Shown here: positions 35,671 through 44,983 of the stretch, in pieces
Layout of the letters: each line of letters opens with the position of its first letter
Position numbering within the stretch: position 1 is the stretch's first letter
Notes under the pieces: generated by a model
Databases searched by the model: none
The model's input: the letters and a program-made list of their open reading frames with translations, nothing else
Told to the model about the DNA's origin: nothing
Made by a program: the position numbers and the translations under genes
Assembly (NCBI GenBank): GCA_964565925.1
Contig: CAZMGV010000001.1
Coordinates: 310,001-374,000 of the forward strand
DNA length: 64,000 nt
From: CAZMGV01 sp964565925
GTDB taxonomy: Bacteria; JAGRBM01; JAHCIT01
Direction of reading: 5' to 3'

Positions 35671-35958
35671 ATGGGAGTCTACGGCAGAGTGAACAGCCTG
35701 GTGGACACGGTCACCACGACGCTCGAGAAGACCGCGCCGATCGTCGACCAGGGCAAAATCATGATGGACAAGGGCGACGGGCTGATGGATGCCGGCAAGG
35801 GCATTCTGGAACGCGCCGACTCGCTGCTCGCCAAGGCGGACGAAGCGCTCACGCTGCTCAAGGCGGTGTCGCAGGAGCAGCAGGAAACGCTGAAGATGGA
35901 GCGCGAAAAGCTGGAACTCGAGATCGAGTGGCTGAAGCGCCAGCTGCACAGACAGTAA
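35671..35958 (+). CDS. Small coiled-coil protein, unknown function
   Basis: The 95-residue protein starts at ATG 35671, eight bases after AAGGAG. It is almost entirely amphipathic helix with heptad spacing (ERADSLLAKADEALTLLKAV then LKMEREKLELEIEWLKRQL). No signal peptide or membrane segment. I do not recognise a family. It lies alone between tetR and the convergent kinase gene; no close operon partner. Confidence 0.72.
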   Translation: MGVYGRVNSLVDTVTTTLEKTAPIVDQGKIMMDKGDGLMDAGKGILERADSLLAKADEALTLLKAVSQEQQETLKMEREKLELEIEWLKRQLHRQ

Positions 35959-35989
35959 CGCCGGCAATAGTTGCCGCAGTAACCCTGCC

Positions 35990-37072
35990 CTACATCCGGT
36001 CCTTCACCTGATTGACCGCCGCATCGGCCAGGAACTTCACGATCGGGCCGTAGGTGGTCGCCTTCGTTGAACTGGCGTTGCCGTCCAGGCCGCGCTTGTA
36101 GACGCCCTGCACGATGGCCGCGAGTCGGAACATGCCGAAGGCGACAAAAAAGTTGTAGTTTTTGATCTCGCCGCCGCCCAGTTCCGCCGCATAGGCCGCG
36201 ATGAACTCCTTCTCGGTCGGAATTCCCAGCTTCGCGAGGTTCATCCCCATGAGACCGCTGGACGCGCCCAGCTTGTTGCCCATGGGATTGGGCGGCAGAT
36301 GATACAGCATGCAGCAGTAGGCGACGTCCGCCAGCGGGTGGCCGAGCGTCGAGAGCTCCCAGTCCAGCACCGCGATAGCGCGGGGCTCGGTGGGGTGAAT
36401 GATCAGGTTTTCCAGCCGGTAGTCGCCGTGGGCGATCGTCACGCGGTCGGCGTCCGGCACGTTTTCCGGCATCCAGCGGATCAGCTTGTCCATGCTTTCG
36501 ATGCTGTCGGTGCGGGTGACTTCGTACTGTTTGGTCCAGCGCTGGATCTGCCGGAGCATGTAGTTTTCCGTCTTGCCGTAATCGGTGAGCCCCGCCGCCT
36601 TCCAGTCCACCTTGTGGATACGGGCAAGCACTTTCGCCATGTCGAGGAAGACCGCGCGGCGCTCTTCCGGAGACGACGCCTCCGGCATGGTCGAGTCGCG
36701 GAAGATCCGCCCCACCACATGCTCCATCAGGTAGAACGGCGTGCCGATCACACTGCTGTCTTCGCAGAGGGCGAATACCTTCGGAACCGGCACATCCGTG
36801 TTCTGGAGCGCCTTGAGTATCCGGTATTCCCGCTCGACGGCATGGGCCGACGGCAGGAGCTGTCCGGGCGGCTTCTTGCGCAGGATGTAGCGGCGCGACG
36901 GGGTCGTGACCATGAACGTCGGGTTCGACTGGCCGCCCTCGAACTGCTGGACCTCCATGGGTCCCTCGAAGCCGGCGACGTTCTTCATCGCGAACTGCCG
37001 CAGCGCCTCTTCGTCGAACCGGTGCGCCTCGCGCACGGGACCCAGTCCCGCAACCACTGCCATCTCGCCCAT
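35990..37072 (-). CDS. Phosphotransferase-fold kinase (APH family), LvaA/ACAD10-11-kinase-like
   Basis: The 360-residue protein has the aminoglycoside-phosphotransferase fold: a Gly-rich N-lobe (FEGGQSNPTFMV, 45-55), lysine in YILRKKP, the Brenner box AHGDYRLEN (H215, D217, N222) and the metal-binding D237-x-E239 in VLDWELSTLGHP. This subgroup (with NPMGNKLG and YKRGLDGNASS) is the kinase half of ACAD10/ACAD11 and of the levulinate enzyme LvaA, which phosphorylates the hydroxyl of 4-hydroxyacyl-CoA. It lies 41 bp downstream of the acyl-CoA-dehydrogenase-like gene on the same strand, matching the LvaC partner. Antibiotic resistance is unlikely. Confidence 0.85.
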   Translation of the reverse strand: MGEMAVVAGLGPVREAHRFDEEALRQFAMKNVAGFEGPMEVQQFEGGQSNPTFMVTTPSRRYILRKKPPGQLLPSAHAVEREYRILKALQNTDVPVPKVFALCEDSSVIGTPFYLMEHVVGRIFRDSTMPEASSPEERRAVFLDMAKVLARIHKVDWKAAGLTDYGKTENYMLRQIQRWTKQYEVTRTDSIESMDKLIRWMPENVPDADRVTIAHGDYRLENLIIHPTEPRAIAVLDWELSTLGHPLADVAYCCMLYHLPPNPMGNKLGASSGLMGMNLAKLGIPTEKEFIAAYAAELGGGEIKNYNFFVAFGMFRLAAIVQGVYKRGLDGNASSTKATTYGPIVKFLADAAVNQVKDRM

Positions 37073-37113
37073 CTGGACTCCCCCGCTCCCGTCGCCGCCC
37101 CCGCGGCCTCTCT

Positions 37114-38319
37114 CTATAACGCCTTCTTTTTATACTCGTCCAGTATCCGTTTGCCCAGACTGGTCTTGTGGACCTCGTCGGCGCCGTCATAGATGCGGGC
37201 CGCCCGTTCGTGCCGCCAGTAGTACGACAGGATGGTGTCGTCGGTCATGCCGAGGCCGCCGTGCACCTGCAGAGACCGGTCGATAATCTTCTGCATCGTG
37301 TTGGCGACGGTGAACTTGATGGCCGAAATCTCGTGCCGGGCGGCTTTCGCCCCCACGGTGTCGATCTTCCACGCCGCGTGGAGGGTCATCAGGCGTGCCG
37401 CCTGGATTTCCGCCTCGCACTCCGCCACCCAGGTCTGGATCACCTGCCTCGTGGCGAGCGTGCGGCCTTCCTCGTCGATCTTCCGGGTCACCGCGCGCTG
37501 GCAGAGCAGGTCCAGCGACCGGCGGCAGATACCGATCCAGCGCATACAGTGGTGGATACGGCCCGGGCCCAGGCGATCCTGCGCGATCGCGAAGCCCAGG
37601 CCCTCGCCGCCCAGCCGGTTCGTCACCGGCACCCGGCACGATTGGTAGAGCACTTCGGCGTGGCTCGCGTAGCCCTCGCCTGCATGGCCCATGATGGAGA
37701 TATTGCGCACCCGGTTGAAGCCGGGGTTGTTCGTCGGGACGATGATCATGCTGGCGCGCAGGTGCGGCGCCTGATCGGGGTTCGTCACCGCCATGACGAT
37801 GGCGAACTCCGCCCCGTCGGCCGAACTGGTGAACCACTTCTGACCGTTGATGACGTAGTCGTCGCCGTCTTTTTTGGCGGAAGTTTCCAGCATCACGGGG
37901 TTGGAGCCGGGCATCTCCGGCTCGGTCATGGAGAAACAGCTGCGGATCTCGCCCGCAATGAGCGGCTCCAGATATTTCTTCTTCTGTTCAGCAGTGCCGT
38001 AGCGGTGCAGGATTTCCACGTTGCCCACGTCCGGGGCCTGGCACCAGAAGACGTAGTGGCCAAGCGGACTGCGGCCCAGCGCTTCGGAGATGGGCGCGAA
38101 CTCGGCGACTTTGAGCCCGAGGCCGCCCAGTTCCTTCGGGAAGCACGGAGCCCAGAGCCCCATCTGCTTCACCTTCTTCTGCTTTTCGCGGATCTGCGGC
38201 ATGAGGGCGTTCATGCCCCGGGCGAGCAGTTCCCCTTCGAGCGGAAGCAACTCCTTCTCGACAAACTCGGTCACCATGCCGACCGCGGCCTTCGTCCGTT
38301 CGGAATATTCGAAATCCAT
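37114..38319 (-). CDS. Acyl-CoA dehydrogenase-fold protein, ACAD10/11- or LvaC-like
   Basis: The 401-residue protein starts at ATG 38319 after GGAAGGTGGG. It has the ACAD layout: N-terminal helices, FAD-contact CFSMTEPEMPGSNP, the beta domain (VINGQKWFTSSAD), and the C-terminal helical domain (QVHGGLGMTDD and RIYDGADEVHK). The position that is the catalytic glutamate of typical medium-chain enzymes (YEG) is aspartate here (D378 in YDG), the pattern I recall for ACAD10/11-type proteins. With the adjacent kinase it probably converts a phosphorylated 4-hydroxyacyl-CoA to enoyl-CoA; an ordinary dehydrogenase remains possible. Confidence 0.88.
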   Translation of the reverse strand: MDFEYSERTKAAVGMVTEFVEKELLPLEGELLARGMNALMPQIREKQKKVKQMGLWAPCFPKELGGLGLKVAEFAPISEALGRSPLGHYVFWCQAPDVGNVEILHRYGTAEQKKKYLEPLIAGEIRSCFSMTEPEMPGSNPVMLETSAKKDGDDYVINGQKWFTSSADGAEFAIVMAVTNPDQAPHLRASMIIVPTNNPGFNRVRNISIMGHAGEGYASHAEVLYQSCRVPVTNRLGGEGLGFAIAQDRLGPGRIHHCMRWIGICRRSLDLLCQRAVTRKIDEEGRTLATRQVIQTWVAECEAEIQAARLMTLHAAWKIDTVGAKAARHEISAIKFTVANTMQKIIDRSLQVHGGLGMTDDTILSYYWRHERAARIYDGADEVHKTSLGKRILDEYKKKAL

Positions 38320-38436
38320 AAACCCACCTTCCGGAGACGGGCGTTCCCGTTCCGCAGCGCCATCCTTTCACGAGGAATACGGTACGGCCAGCCGGAATGT
38401 TCATTTGCCGGCCCAATCGACCAGATAATACGGACC

Positions 38437-41400
38437 TTACCAGACCAGATTCCGGGCCGGCCTGCGGTGATGCTGATACAGTATCGCCCCCAGAATGACG
38501 CCGGCGACTGAGACGAACAGGCTGACCTTCAGTGCCAGCGCGGGTATCTCCAGGTAGAACCCGGTGATACCGATCGCGAGCAGCAGAACCAGCCCGGCAC
38601 TGACCACTGCCGTCCACAGTTTAAGCTGCGGCAGACGCTCAGGGGCGATCTCCTGCAACCGCTCCCACAGGACTTCCTCCTGCCGCCAGTAGGTGTAGAT
38701 CACCGGGATGATTTCCAGCGTGAGGAACGCGGACGTCAGCAGACCGCCCACCATCGGAGCGGCGATACGTTTCATCACGTCGGCGCCCGAGCCCGTCGCC
38801 CACAGCAGCGGAATAAGCCCCATGAGCATGGTCGAGACGGTCATCAGCTTCGGGCGCACCCGGAGCACCGTGCCCTCCATATGGGCCCAGATGATGTCGT
38901 TGAGGTTGCGGATCTTCCCCGCCTTCTTGCGCCGCTCGTATGCATTATCGATATAGACGATCATCACGATACCGGTCTGGGTGGCGAGACCCACGAGCGC
39001 GATCACGCCGACCCAGACGGCCGTGGACAGCCGGTAGTCGAGCAGCCACATGAACCAGATGCTCCCCACCAGCGCGAACGGGATCGAGAGCAGGACGATC
39101 ATCACCTCGATGAAGTTCTTGAAGTGCAGATAGAGCAGCAGGATGATGATGGCGAAGGTAAGCGGCACGACGATCTTCATCCGCGCGACCATCTGTTCCA
39201 GCAGCTCGTACTGGCCGGTCCACTTGAGGAAATAGCCCTGCGGAAATGCAAGGCCGCCTTGTGCCGTCGCCGCCGCCACGACCGCCTTGGCGTCGTTCAC
39301 GTAGCCGCCGATGTCGCGCTGCGCCTGATCGATGTCCACATAGACGTAGCCCACGAGCAGGCCGTCTTCGTCGCGAACCATCGGCGGGCCCCCTGCCACA
39401 TGCACGTCGGCCACCTGCCCCAGCGGGATATAGCCCCGTCCCGATGATTTACCCCTGGACGATGCCGCGCCGCCCGGCGCATACGAGTCGGACGAGATAA
39501 CGGGCATCTGGGCCGACATGGACCCCATGCCGCTCCCGCCGCCCGTCGCGCCGGACGTCACCTGCACCGGCGGAGCCGCCTGCTGGTTCATGGCGTCACC
39601 GCCCATGCCGCCGCTGCCAGAGGATCCCGCGTCAGACGCCATCCCGGCACTCACGCCCATCGGCAGCGGCACCAGCACCGTGCGGATCCTGTCGAGGTCG
39701 CTGCGAAGGTCCTGCGGATACCGGACATTGATGGAGAACCGGTTGCGACCCTCGATGGTCGTCGCCACCGGATTTCCGCCGATCGACGCCTCGATGGTCC
39801 GCTCGACGTCTCCGATCCGCAGGCCGTAGCGGGCAAGTTTCTCCCGGTCGGGGATGATGTCCACATACAGCCCGCCGAGGTTGCGCTCGTAGAGCACGCT
39901 CCGGGTGCCGGGGATGGGCGAGATCAGGTGCTCCAGCTGCGTGCCGATCTTCTCGATCTCGTTGAGATCGGTGCCGAACACCTTGATCCCGATGGGCGTG
40001 CGGATGCCGGTCGTCAGCATGTCGACCCGGGTCTTGATCGGGAGCGTGAAGGCGTTGGTCCAGCCGGGGAACTGCATCTGGCGGTTCATCTCGGCCGTGA
40101 GCTCTTCCCACGAGAGCGGCCGCTCCTCCGGCCAGAAGGGGTGCAGGACCGGCTTCAGCACGTCCGGCAGCCAGCCCGAATACCAGCGTTTCAGCGTGGC
40201 TTTTCGCCACTGATCGTGCGGCTTCAGCCGGACCGTCGTCTCGACCATGGTGATCGGCGCCGGATCGGTGGGTGTTTCCGACCGTCCGATCTTGCCGAAC
40301 ACCGACTCCACCTCCGGGAACGATTTCAGCACCCGGTCCTGGATCTGGAGCTGCCGCTTGGCCTCTTCAATCGATATATTCGGGAAAGTGATCGGCATGT
40401 AGAGCAGGTCGCCTTCGTTGAGCGGCGGCATGAACTCGTGCCCCAGCTTCATGCCGATGGGTATGGCGGACGCGACAGCCAGCAGGCCTATCAGAATGGT
40501 GGAGATCGGCTTCCTGAGCGCCACGTACACAAATGGCTTGTAGAGCCGGATGATGAACTTCGAGACCGGATGGTCCTTTTCGGGATAGATCTTCCCGCGG
40601 ATCAGCAGGTCCCGGAGCGCCGGGGCGAAGGTGATCGAGAGCACCGCCGAGGCGAGCATCACGAACGTCTTGGTATAGGCGAGCGGCTTGAACAGACGCC
40701 CCGCCTGCCCGGTCAGCGTAAAGACCGGCAGGAACGACACCGCGATAATCAGCAGCGAAAAGAAGATGGCCGGCGTCACCTCGCGGGCGGCCTCGGCGAG
40801 CAGCTTCTGCCGGTCGGCCCCCGGCGGGGCGTGTTCCAGCTTCTTGTGCGACGCCTCGATCATGACGATCTCGGCGTCCACCGTCGCGCCGATGGCGATG
40901 GCGATACCCCCAAGACTCATGATCGTGGACGGCAGGTCCAGGAAATACATCGGGATGAAGGCCAGCGAGACGGCGATCGGCATCGACAGGATTGGCAGCA
41001 GCGAACTGCGGATGTGCAGCAGGAACAGCACGATCACGAGACTGACGACAATCGCCTCTTCGATCAGCGCGTGCCGGAGCGTCTCGATGGAGCGATTGAT
41101 CAGCCCCGACCGGTCGTAACCGATCTTCATCTCCACACCCTTGGGGAGCGTGGGTTTGAGTTCCTCGAACTTCGCTTTCACCCGCTCGATGGTCTGCAGG
41201 GCATTCTCGCCGTAGCGCATGACGACAATCCCGCCGACCGCCTCGCCCTCCCCGTTCCACTCAAGCAGGCCGCGCCGGATATCGGGACCGAACCGGACCT
41301 GTCCCACGTCCTTGATCGTGACCGGCACCCCGCCGGAATTTTTCAGCACGATCTTCTCGATGTCGCCGAGGTTCTGAATATACCCCCGGCCCCGGATGTA

Positions 41401-42087
41401 ATATTCCCTTCCCGACATCTCGAGGACCCGGCCGCCGACGTCGTTGCTCGAATCCCGGATCGCGCCGGAGACCTCTTCCAGCGACAGACCGTAGGCCCGC
41501 AGGCGCGTCGGATCGACCGTGACCTGGTACTGCTTCTGGTAGCCGCCGACGCTCGCCACTTCGGCCACCCCCTGCACGCTGCCCAGCGCGTACCGGAGCG
41601 TGAAATCCTGAAAAGTCCGGAGTTCATCGAGACTATGGGAGCCGGTTTTGTCCTCCAGGACATACTGAAACACCCAACCGATACCGGTGGCGTCCGGCCC
41701 CAGCACCGGGCTCACCCCTTCCGGCAGTCTCGACTGGATGCCGCCCAGATATTCCTGCACGCGGCTGCGGGCCCAGTAGATGTCGGTGCCTTCCTCGAAC
41801 ACGACGTAGATGAACGACATGCCGAACATGGAGAAGCCGCGCACGTCGGTCACCTTCGGCGCCGCGATGAGCGATGAGACGATCGGATAGGTCACCTGGT
41901 CCTCGACCAGTGTGGGGCTGCGTCCCATCCATTCGGAAAAGACGATCACCTGCGGGTCGGAGAGGTCCGGGATGGCATCCAGCTTGATCCGGTGAATGGA
42001 CCAGATCGCCATCACGGTAGCGAACGCGACCGCCAGGAAGACCAGAAACCGGTTCCGGGCGGATGATTCGATGATTTTCTCGATCAT
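38437..42087 (-). CDS. cusA: Cu(I)/Ag(I)-type RND efflux pump, CusA family, with Met-rich insertion
   Basis: The 1216-residue inner-membrane pump belongs to the copper/silver branch: the fourth helix reads GGIAIAIGATVDAEIVMIEASH, and RVDMLTTGIRTPIGIKVFG retains the first relay methionine of E. coli CusA. The second site reads YGLRIGDV (Leu instead of Met). Between LVPLPMG, the third site, and YIPLGQVADV lies a Gly/Ser/Met-rich stretch of about 75 residues (roughly 810-883) with six methionines, absent from E. coli CusA. A C-terminal extension with two extra hydrophobic helices follows the normal end. It is the last gene of the cus-like operon. Confidence 0.9.
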   Translation of the reverse strand: MIEKIIESSARNRFLVFLAVAFATVMAIWSIHRIKLDAIPDLSDPQVIVFSEWMGRSPTLVEDQVTYPIVSSLIAAPKVTDVRGFSMFGMSFIYVVFEEGTDIYWARSRVQEYLGGIQSRLPEGVSPVLGPDATGIGWVFQYVLEDKTGSHSLDELRTFQDFTLRYALGSVQGVAEVASVGGYQKQYQVTVDPTRLRAYGLSLEEVSGAIRDSSNDVGGRVLEMSGREYYIRGRGYIQNLGDIEKIVLKNSGGVPVTIKDVGQVRFGPDIRRGLLEWNGEGEAVGGIVVMRYGENALQTIERVKAKFEELKPTLPKGVEMKIGYDRSGLINRSIETLRHALIEEAIVVSLVIVLFLLHIRSSLLPILSMPIAVSLAFIPMYFLDLPSTIMSLGGIAIAIGATVDAEIVMIEASHKKLEHAPPGADRQKLLAEAAREVTPAIFFSLLIIAVSFLPVFTLTGQAGRLFKPLAYTKTFVMLASAVLSITFAPALRDLLIRGKIYPEKDHPVSKFIIRLYKPFVYVALRKPISTILIGLLAVASAIPIGMKLGHEFMPPLNEGDLLYMPITFPNISIEEAKRQLQIQDRVLKSFPEVESVFGKIGRSETPTDPAPITMVETTVRLKPHDQWRKATLKRWYSGWLPDVLKPVLHPFWPEERPLSWEELTAEMNRQMQFPGWTNAFTLPIKTRVDMLTTGIRTPIGIKVFGTDLNEIEKIGTQLEHLISPIPGTRSVLYERNLGGLYVDIIPDREKLARYGLRIGDVERTIEASIGGNPVATTIEGRNRFSINVRYPQDLRSDLDRIRTVLVPLPMGVSAGMASDAGSSGSGGMGGDAMNQQAAPPVQVTSGATGGGSGMGSMSAQMPVISSDSYAPGGAASSRGKSSGRGYIPLGQVADVHVAGGPPMVRDEDGLLVGYVYVDIDQAQRDIGGYVNDAKAVVAAATAQGGLAFPQGYFLKWTGQYELLEQMVARMKIVVPLTFAIIILLLYLHFKNFIEVMIVLLSIPFALVGSIWFMWLLDYRLSTAVWVGVIALVGLATQTGIVMIVYIDNAYERRKKAGKIRNLNDIIWAHMEGTVLRVRPKLMTVSTMLMGLIPLLWATGSGADVMKRIAAPMVGGLLTSAFLTLEIIPVIYTYWRQEEVLWERLQEIAPERLPQLKLWTAVVSAGLVLLLAIGITGFYLEIPALALKVSLFVSVAGVILGAILYQHHRRPARNLVW

Positions 42088-42094
42088 AACCGCC

Positions 42095-43498
42095 TCACTT
42101 TAGGGCCTTGGCCGAAGGCTTATTCGACAGGCCTTCAATGGCCGCGCGCAGACGGCTCTCGGAGTCGATCAGGAAGTTGGCGGTCGTGACCACCTCTTCG
42201 CCGGCCTCCAGACCTTCGAGAATCGCCACCTGATCACCTGAGCGGGAACCCGCCTTCACCCTGCGCGGCTCGAACCGGCCACCCTCCATGGCGATAAAGA
42301 CGTACTGGTTCTCGCCCGTGTCCACGAGGGCGTCGGAAGGCACCAGCACGGCGTCCATCGCGCCGATAGTGAGCGTCACGGTCCCGTAGGATCCCGGCGT
42401 CAGTGTGCCGTCGTTGTTCATTACCTCAAGGCGGACCTTCTGGGTCCGGGTGGTGTTGTCGACACCGGGGTAAATGAAATCGACCTTGCCCGAGTAGAGG
42501 CGCCCGGGTCTCGACGACTGCTCGAACGACGACTTCTGGCCAATCTTCACGCGGGCAACCTGCGACTCGTACAGATCGGCGAGTACCCACACCTTCGTAA
42601 GGTCGGCGATCTCGAACAGTTCGGTACCCGGCTGGACATAGGAACCCAGCACCGCGTCCTTGCGGGTCACCGTGCCAGAGACCGGCGCCCGCAGCTTGAA
42701 CGCCCGGACCGCTTTCCCGGTGCGGTCGATCTCCGCGATGTCGGAATCGCTGATACCAAGGAGCTGCAGGCGCTTCTTCGCGTCGTCGGCCATGCCGCTC
42801 GAGGTACTGCCCGGTTCCTTCAGCCATTTCCGGGCATTCAGATACTCCTGCTGCGAGGTGAACAGTTCCGGGCTGTAGATGCCGACCAGCGCCTGCCCTT
42901 TTTTTACCGTCTCGCCCGTCTGGGCGACGAACAGTTCCTCGATCCAGCCGGAGAACCGGGGCTGCACTTTCGCGAACCCCTGCTCCCGGGCAGAGACGGT
43001 CCCGATGGTGCGGAGTTCCGGTTCCATCTTTCCTTTTGCCGCCTGGATGGTTTTCACTCCGGCGAGCTGGATCCGTTCCGGAGTCAGCGTCACCGGCACG
43101 AGTCCCGGCACCGCTTTTGCGGGGTCCTGACCATGAGTCAGGGTGTCGGCGGCCTTCTCTATGCCGCCCGGTTTCTTCTCGATCTTCACCAGCGTCATGC
43201 CGCAGATCGGACACTCTCCCGGGTGATCCATGATCACCGCCGGGTGCATAGGGCACTGGTACTGGTCGGCCGCGGACTCGGAAACCTCCGCAGAACCGCC
43301 GGAACCGGACCTCGCCTTGTGATCGAACCAGTGGAAGTAGTGCCCCACCGACCAGATCGCCAGGGCTGCCGTGAGGCCGATAATCGTCCACCGGACGCCG
43401 GCCATGACCTCCACTCCCGGCGGAGCGGACTCTTCCCCTTCGGGCATATGGTCGTGCGAGTGATTGTGCGCGTGCTGGTCGTTGTGCTGTTCAGTCAT
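42095..43498 (-). CDS. cusB: Cus-type membrane-fusion protein with heavy-metal-binding domain
   Basis: The 467-residue protein has a His-rich N-terminus (HNDQHAHNHSHDH), one membrane helix (about 36-52), and a YHS-like heavy-metal-binding domain QCPMHP...GECPICGMTL (C82, C96, C99). Adaptor domains follow: IEELFVAQTGETVKKGQAL and VSGTVTRKDAVLGSYVQPG lipoyl halves with an alpha-hairpin. This is the CusB layout in which the N-terminal metal site hands Cu(I)/Ag(I) to CusA. It overlaps the upstream TolC-type gene by 8 bp and is 7 bp from cusA. Confidence 0.92.
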   Translation of the reverse strand: MTEQHNDQHAHNHSHDHMPEGEESAPPGVEVMAGVRWTIIGLTAALAIWSVGHYFHWFDHKARSGSGGSAEVSESAADQYQCPMHPAVIMDHPGECPICGMTLVKIEKKPGGIEKAADTLTHGQDPAKAVPGLVPVTLTPERIQLAGVKTIQAAKGKMEPELRTIGTVSAREQGFAKVQPRFSGWIEELFVAQTGETVKKGQALVGIYSPELFTSQQEYLNARKWLKEPGSTSSGMADDAKKRLQLLGISDSDIAEIDRTGKAVRAFKLRAPVSGTVTRKDAVLGSYVQPGTELFEIADLTKVWVLADLYESQVARVKIGQKSSFEQSSRPGRLYSGKVDFIYPGVDNTTRTQKVRLEVMNNDGTLTPGSYGTVTLTIGAMDAVLVPSDALVDTGENQYVFIAMEGGRFEPRRVKAGSRSGDQVAILEGLEAGEEVVTTANFLIDSESRLRAAIEGLSNKPSAKALK

Positions 43499-44849
43499 GG
43501 CGGATCTCCTGAGCGGGAATAACAGTCGTTTGAGTGTCGGGGAGCGTGCCGGTCGCCCGGTCCAGATCGGCGCGGGCCATCTCGAGCCGCGCGGCCGCCC
43601 GGTCCCTCTCGATCTGGATTTCGAGCCAGGCCCGGAGCGCGTCCAGCAACCGGAGCGCGTCGCTGGTGCCGGAACTAAATGACGAACGGGTCGCCTCGAG
43701 CCGTTGCCGCGTTTCGGGCAGCAGGTTGGTGGTGACTACCTCCAGGGACTCCGTGGCGGCGTCCACTTCGGCCTTCGCGTTTTCGGCGTCCCGGCGGGCT
43801 TCCAGTTCGGCGGTCTCCAGATTGAGGCGCTCGGCCGCCAGTTCCGATTCGGAAGCGTGCTGCATCTCCCGGTTTTTCGAGTTCAGCCACGGCAGGCTCA
43901 TCGAGATCATCGTGCCGTAGGTGTGGCGTTCCATCGCCATCGGCATGTACCAGTAGTCGGCGCCGACCATCACCATCGGATACAGGCTTTCGCTGCGGGC
44001 CTCTTCCTGCATCGCCTCAGCCATCACGACCGCACGGCGGGCGGCCTCGACGCTCGGCCGGTTTTCAGGCGACGCGGCAGACTGTTTGTCGGCCTGCGGC
44101 ACGTTTGTCAGTTCTGGTGTGCCCAACTCCGTATCGGGCGGCAGGCCCCGAAGCGCGTTGATCCGCGCCTTCATGGACCTCAGTTCCTGCCGGATCATGA
44201 TCAGCTCGCCATGCGTGCGCGACAGTTCCGACGAGAGCGCCAGCACGTCCTCCTGCCGGATCCGCCCCGCCGAGTAGTTCGCCCGGGCGACGGCGATCAG
44301 GCTCTGCATCAGCTCGATGTGCTGCTCGTGGACCTCCCGTTCGCGCCAGGCGCGGTAGTAGTCGGCAAAGGCGGAACGGACCTGCATGGCGATATCGAGG
44401 GTCATGTCGCGCACCATCTCGCCCGACATGGCGGCCGACGCCTCGGCGGTCTTGCGCCGGGCATCGCGCGCACCCCAGGCGGGGAACGCCTGCCTCAGGC
44501 CGAACATCAGCGTGTCGGCCTTGTCGAGCGACAGCGGTTTCTTGATCGGAACGGCCCACCACTCGTGCTTGAACTCGAGGTCCGCGATCCCGCCGGCGGC
44601 GCTGGCCCGGTGGCCGGACGCCTCCTGTTTCAGCCGGACTGACCGGAGCGACGGATTCTTTTCGAGTGCCTCCCGAAGGATGTCCGCCATGCGGACGGTG
44701 TTCGCCGGCGCAGGTGCCGGCGCCGCCGCCCCGGTTACCGGAGCGGATGGCTGAGTGTGATCGTGTTCATCCGCCGCCCGGACTTTTCCGGACAGGGCGA
44801 GACCGATCGCCAGACAGACGGCTGTGAATTTCTTGCGGCTGTTTTTCAT
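43491..44849 (-). CDS. cusC: Cus-type outer-membrane efflux channel (TolC family)
   Basis: The 452-residue protein has a signal peptide (MKNSRKKFTAVCLAIGLALSG), a short His/Asp-rich segment (DEHDHTQPS) and two TolC repeats: ILREALEKNPSLRSVRLKQEA..., ELEFKHEWW, and RRAVVMAEAMQEEARSESLYPMVMVGADYWYMPM. It is the duct of the copper/silver pump. The methionine-rich YMPMAMERH segment on the channel side is unusual. Its 3' end overlaps cusB by 8 bp. A 134-bp gap separates it from the Cys/His-rich gene. Confidence 0.88.
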   Translation of the reverse strand: MKNSRKKFTAVCLAIGLALSGKVRAADEHDHTQPSAPVTGAAAPAPAPANTVRMADILREALEKNPSLRSVRLKQEASGHRASAAGGIADLEFKHEWWAVPIKKPLSLDKADTLMFGLRQAFPAWGARDARRKTAEASAAMSGEMVRDMTLDIAMQVRSAFADYYRAWREREVHEQHIELMQSLIAVARANYSAGRIRQEDVLALSSELSRTHGELIMIRQELRSMKARINALRGLPPDTELGTPELTNVPQADKQSAASPENRPSVEAARRAVVMAEAMQEEARSESLYPMVMVGADYWYMPMAMERHTYGTMISMSLPWLNSKNREMQHASESELAAERLNLETAELEARRDAENAKAEVDAATESLEVVTTNLLPETRQRLEATRSSFSSGTSDALRLLDALRAWLEIQIERDRAAARLEMARADLDRATGTLPDTQTTVIPAQEIRHD

Positions 44850-44983
44850 GACGCTGGAACCTCTCGACGTTGAACGGATCAGGGCGTTGTCCGGCGGACG
44901 CGGATGTGCGGAGCCACGGGCACGGAAATGCGGAGCCGGACCGGTACGGAATCCATAACGGCGGCTTCAGGAGAGGCAGAGTC

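Noticed and set aside
35671..35958. Small coiled-coil gene as LvaB, the partner of LvaA
   Set aside because: It is on the opposite strand from the kinase, and nothing but small size supports the idea.
35962..35976. Terminator CGGCAA-TAG-TTGCCG between the coiled-coil and kinase genes
   Set aside because: Only a 6-bp stem with a 3-nt loop and no T tract; too weak to call.
35990..37072. Aminoglycoside resistance gene
   Set aside because: It has the fold, but its motifs and the neighbouring ACAD-like gene match the acyl-CoA kinase subgroup, not antibiotic kinases.
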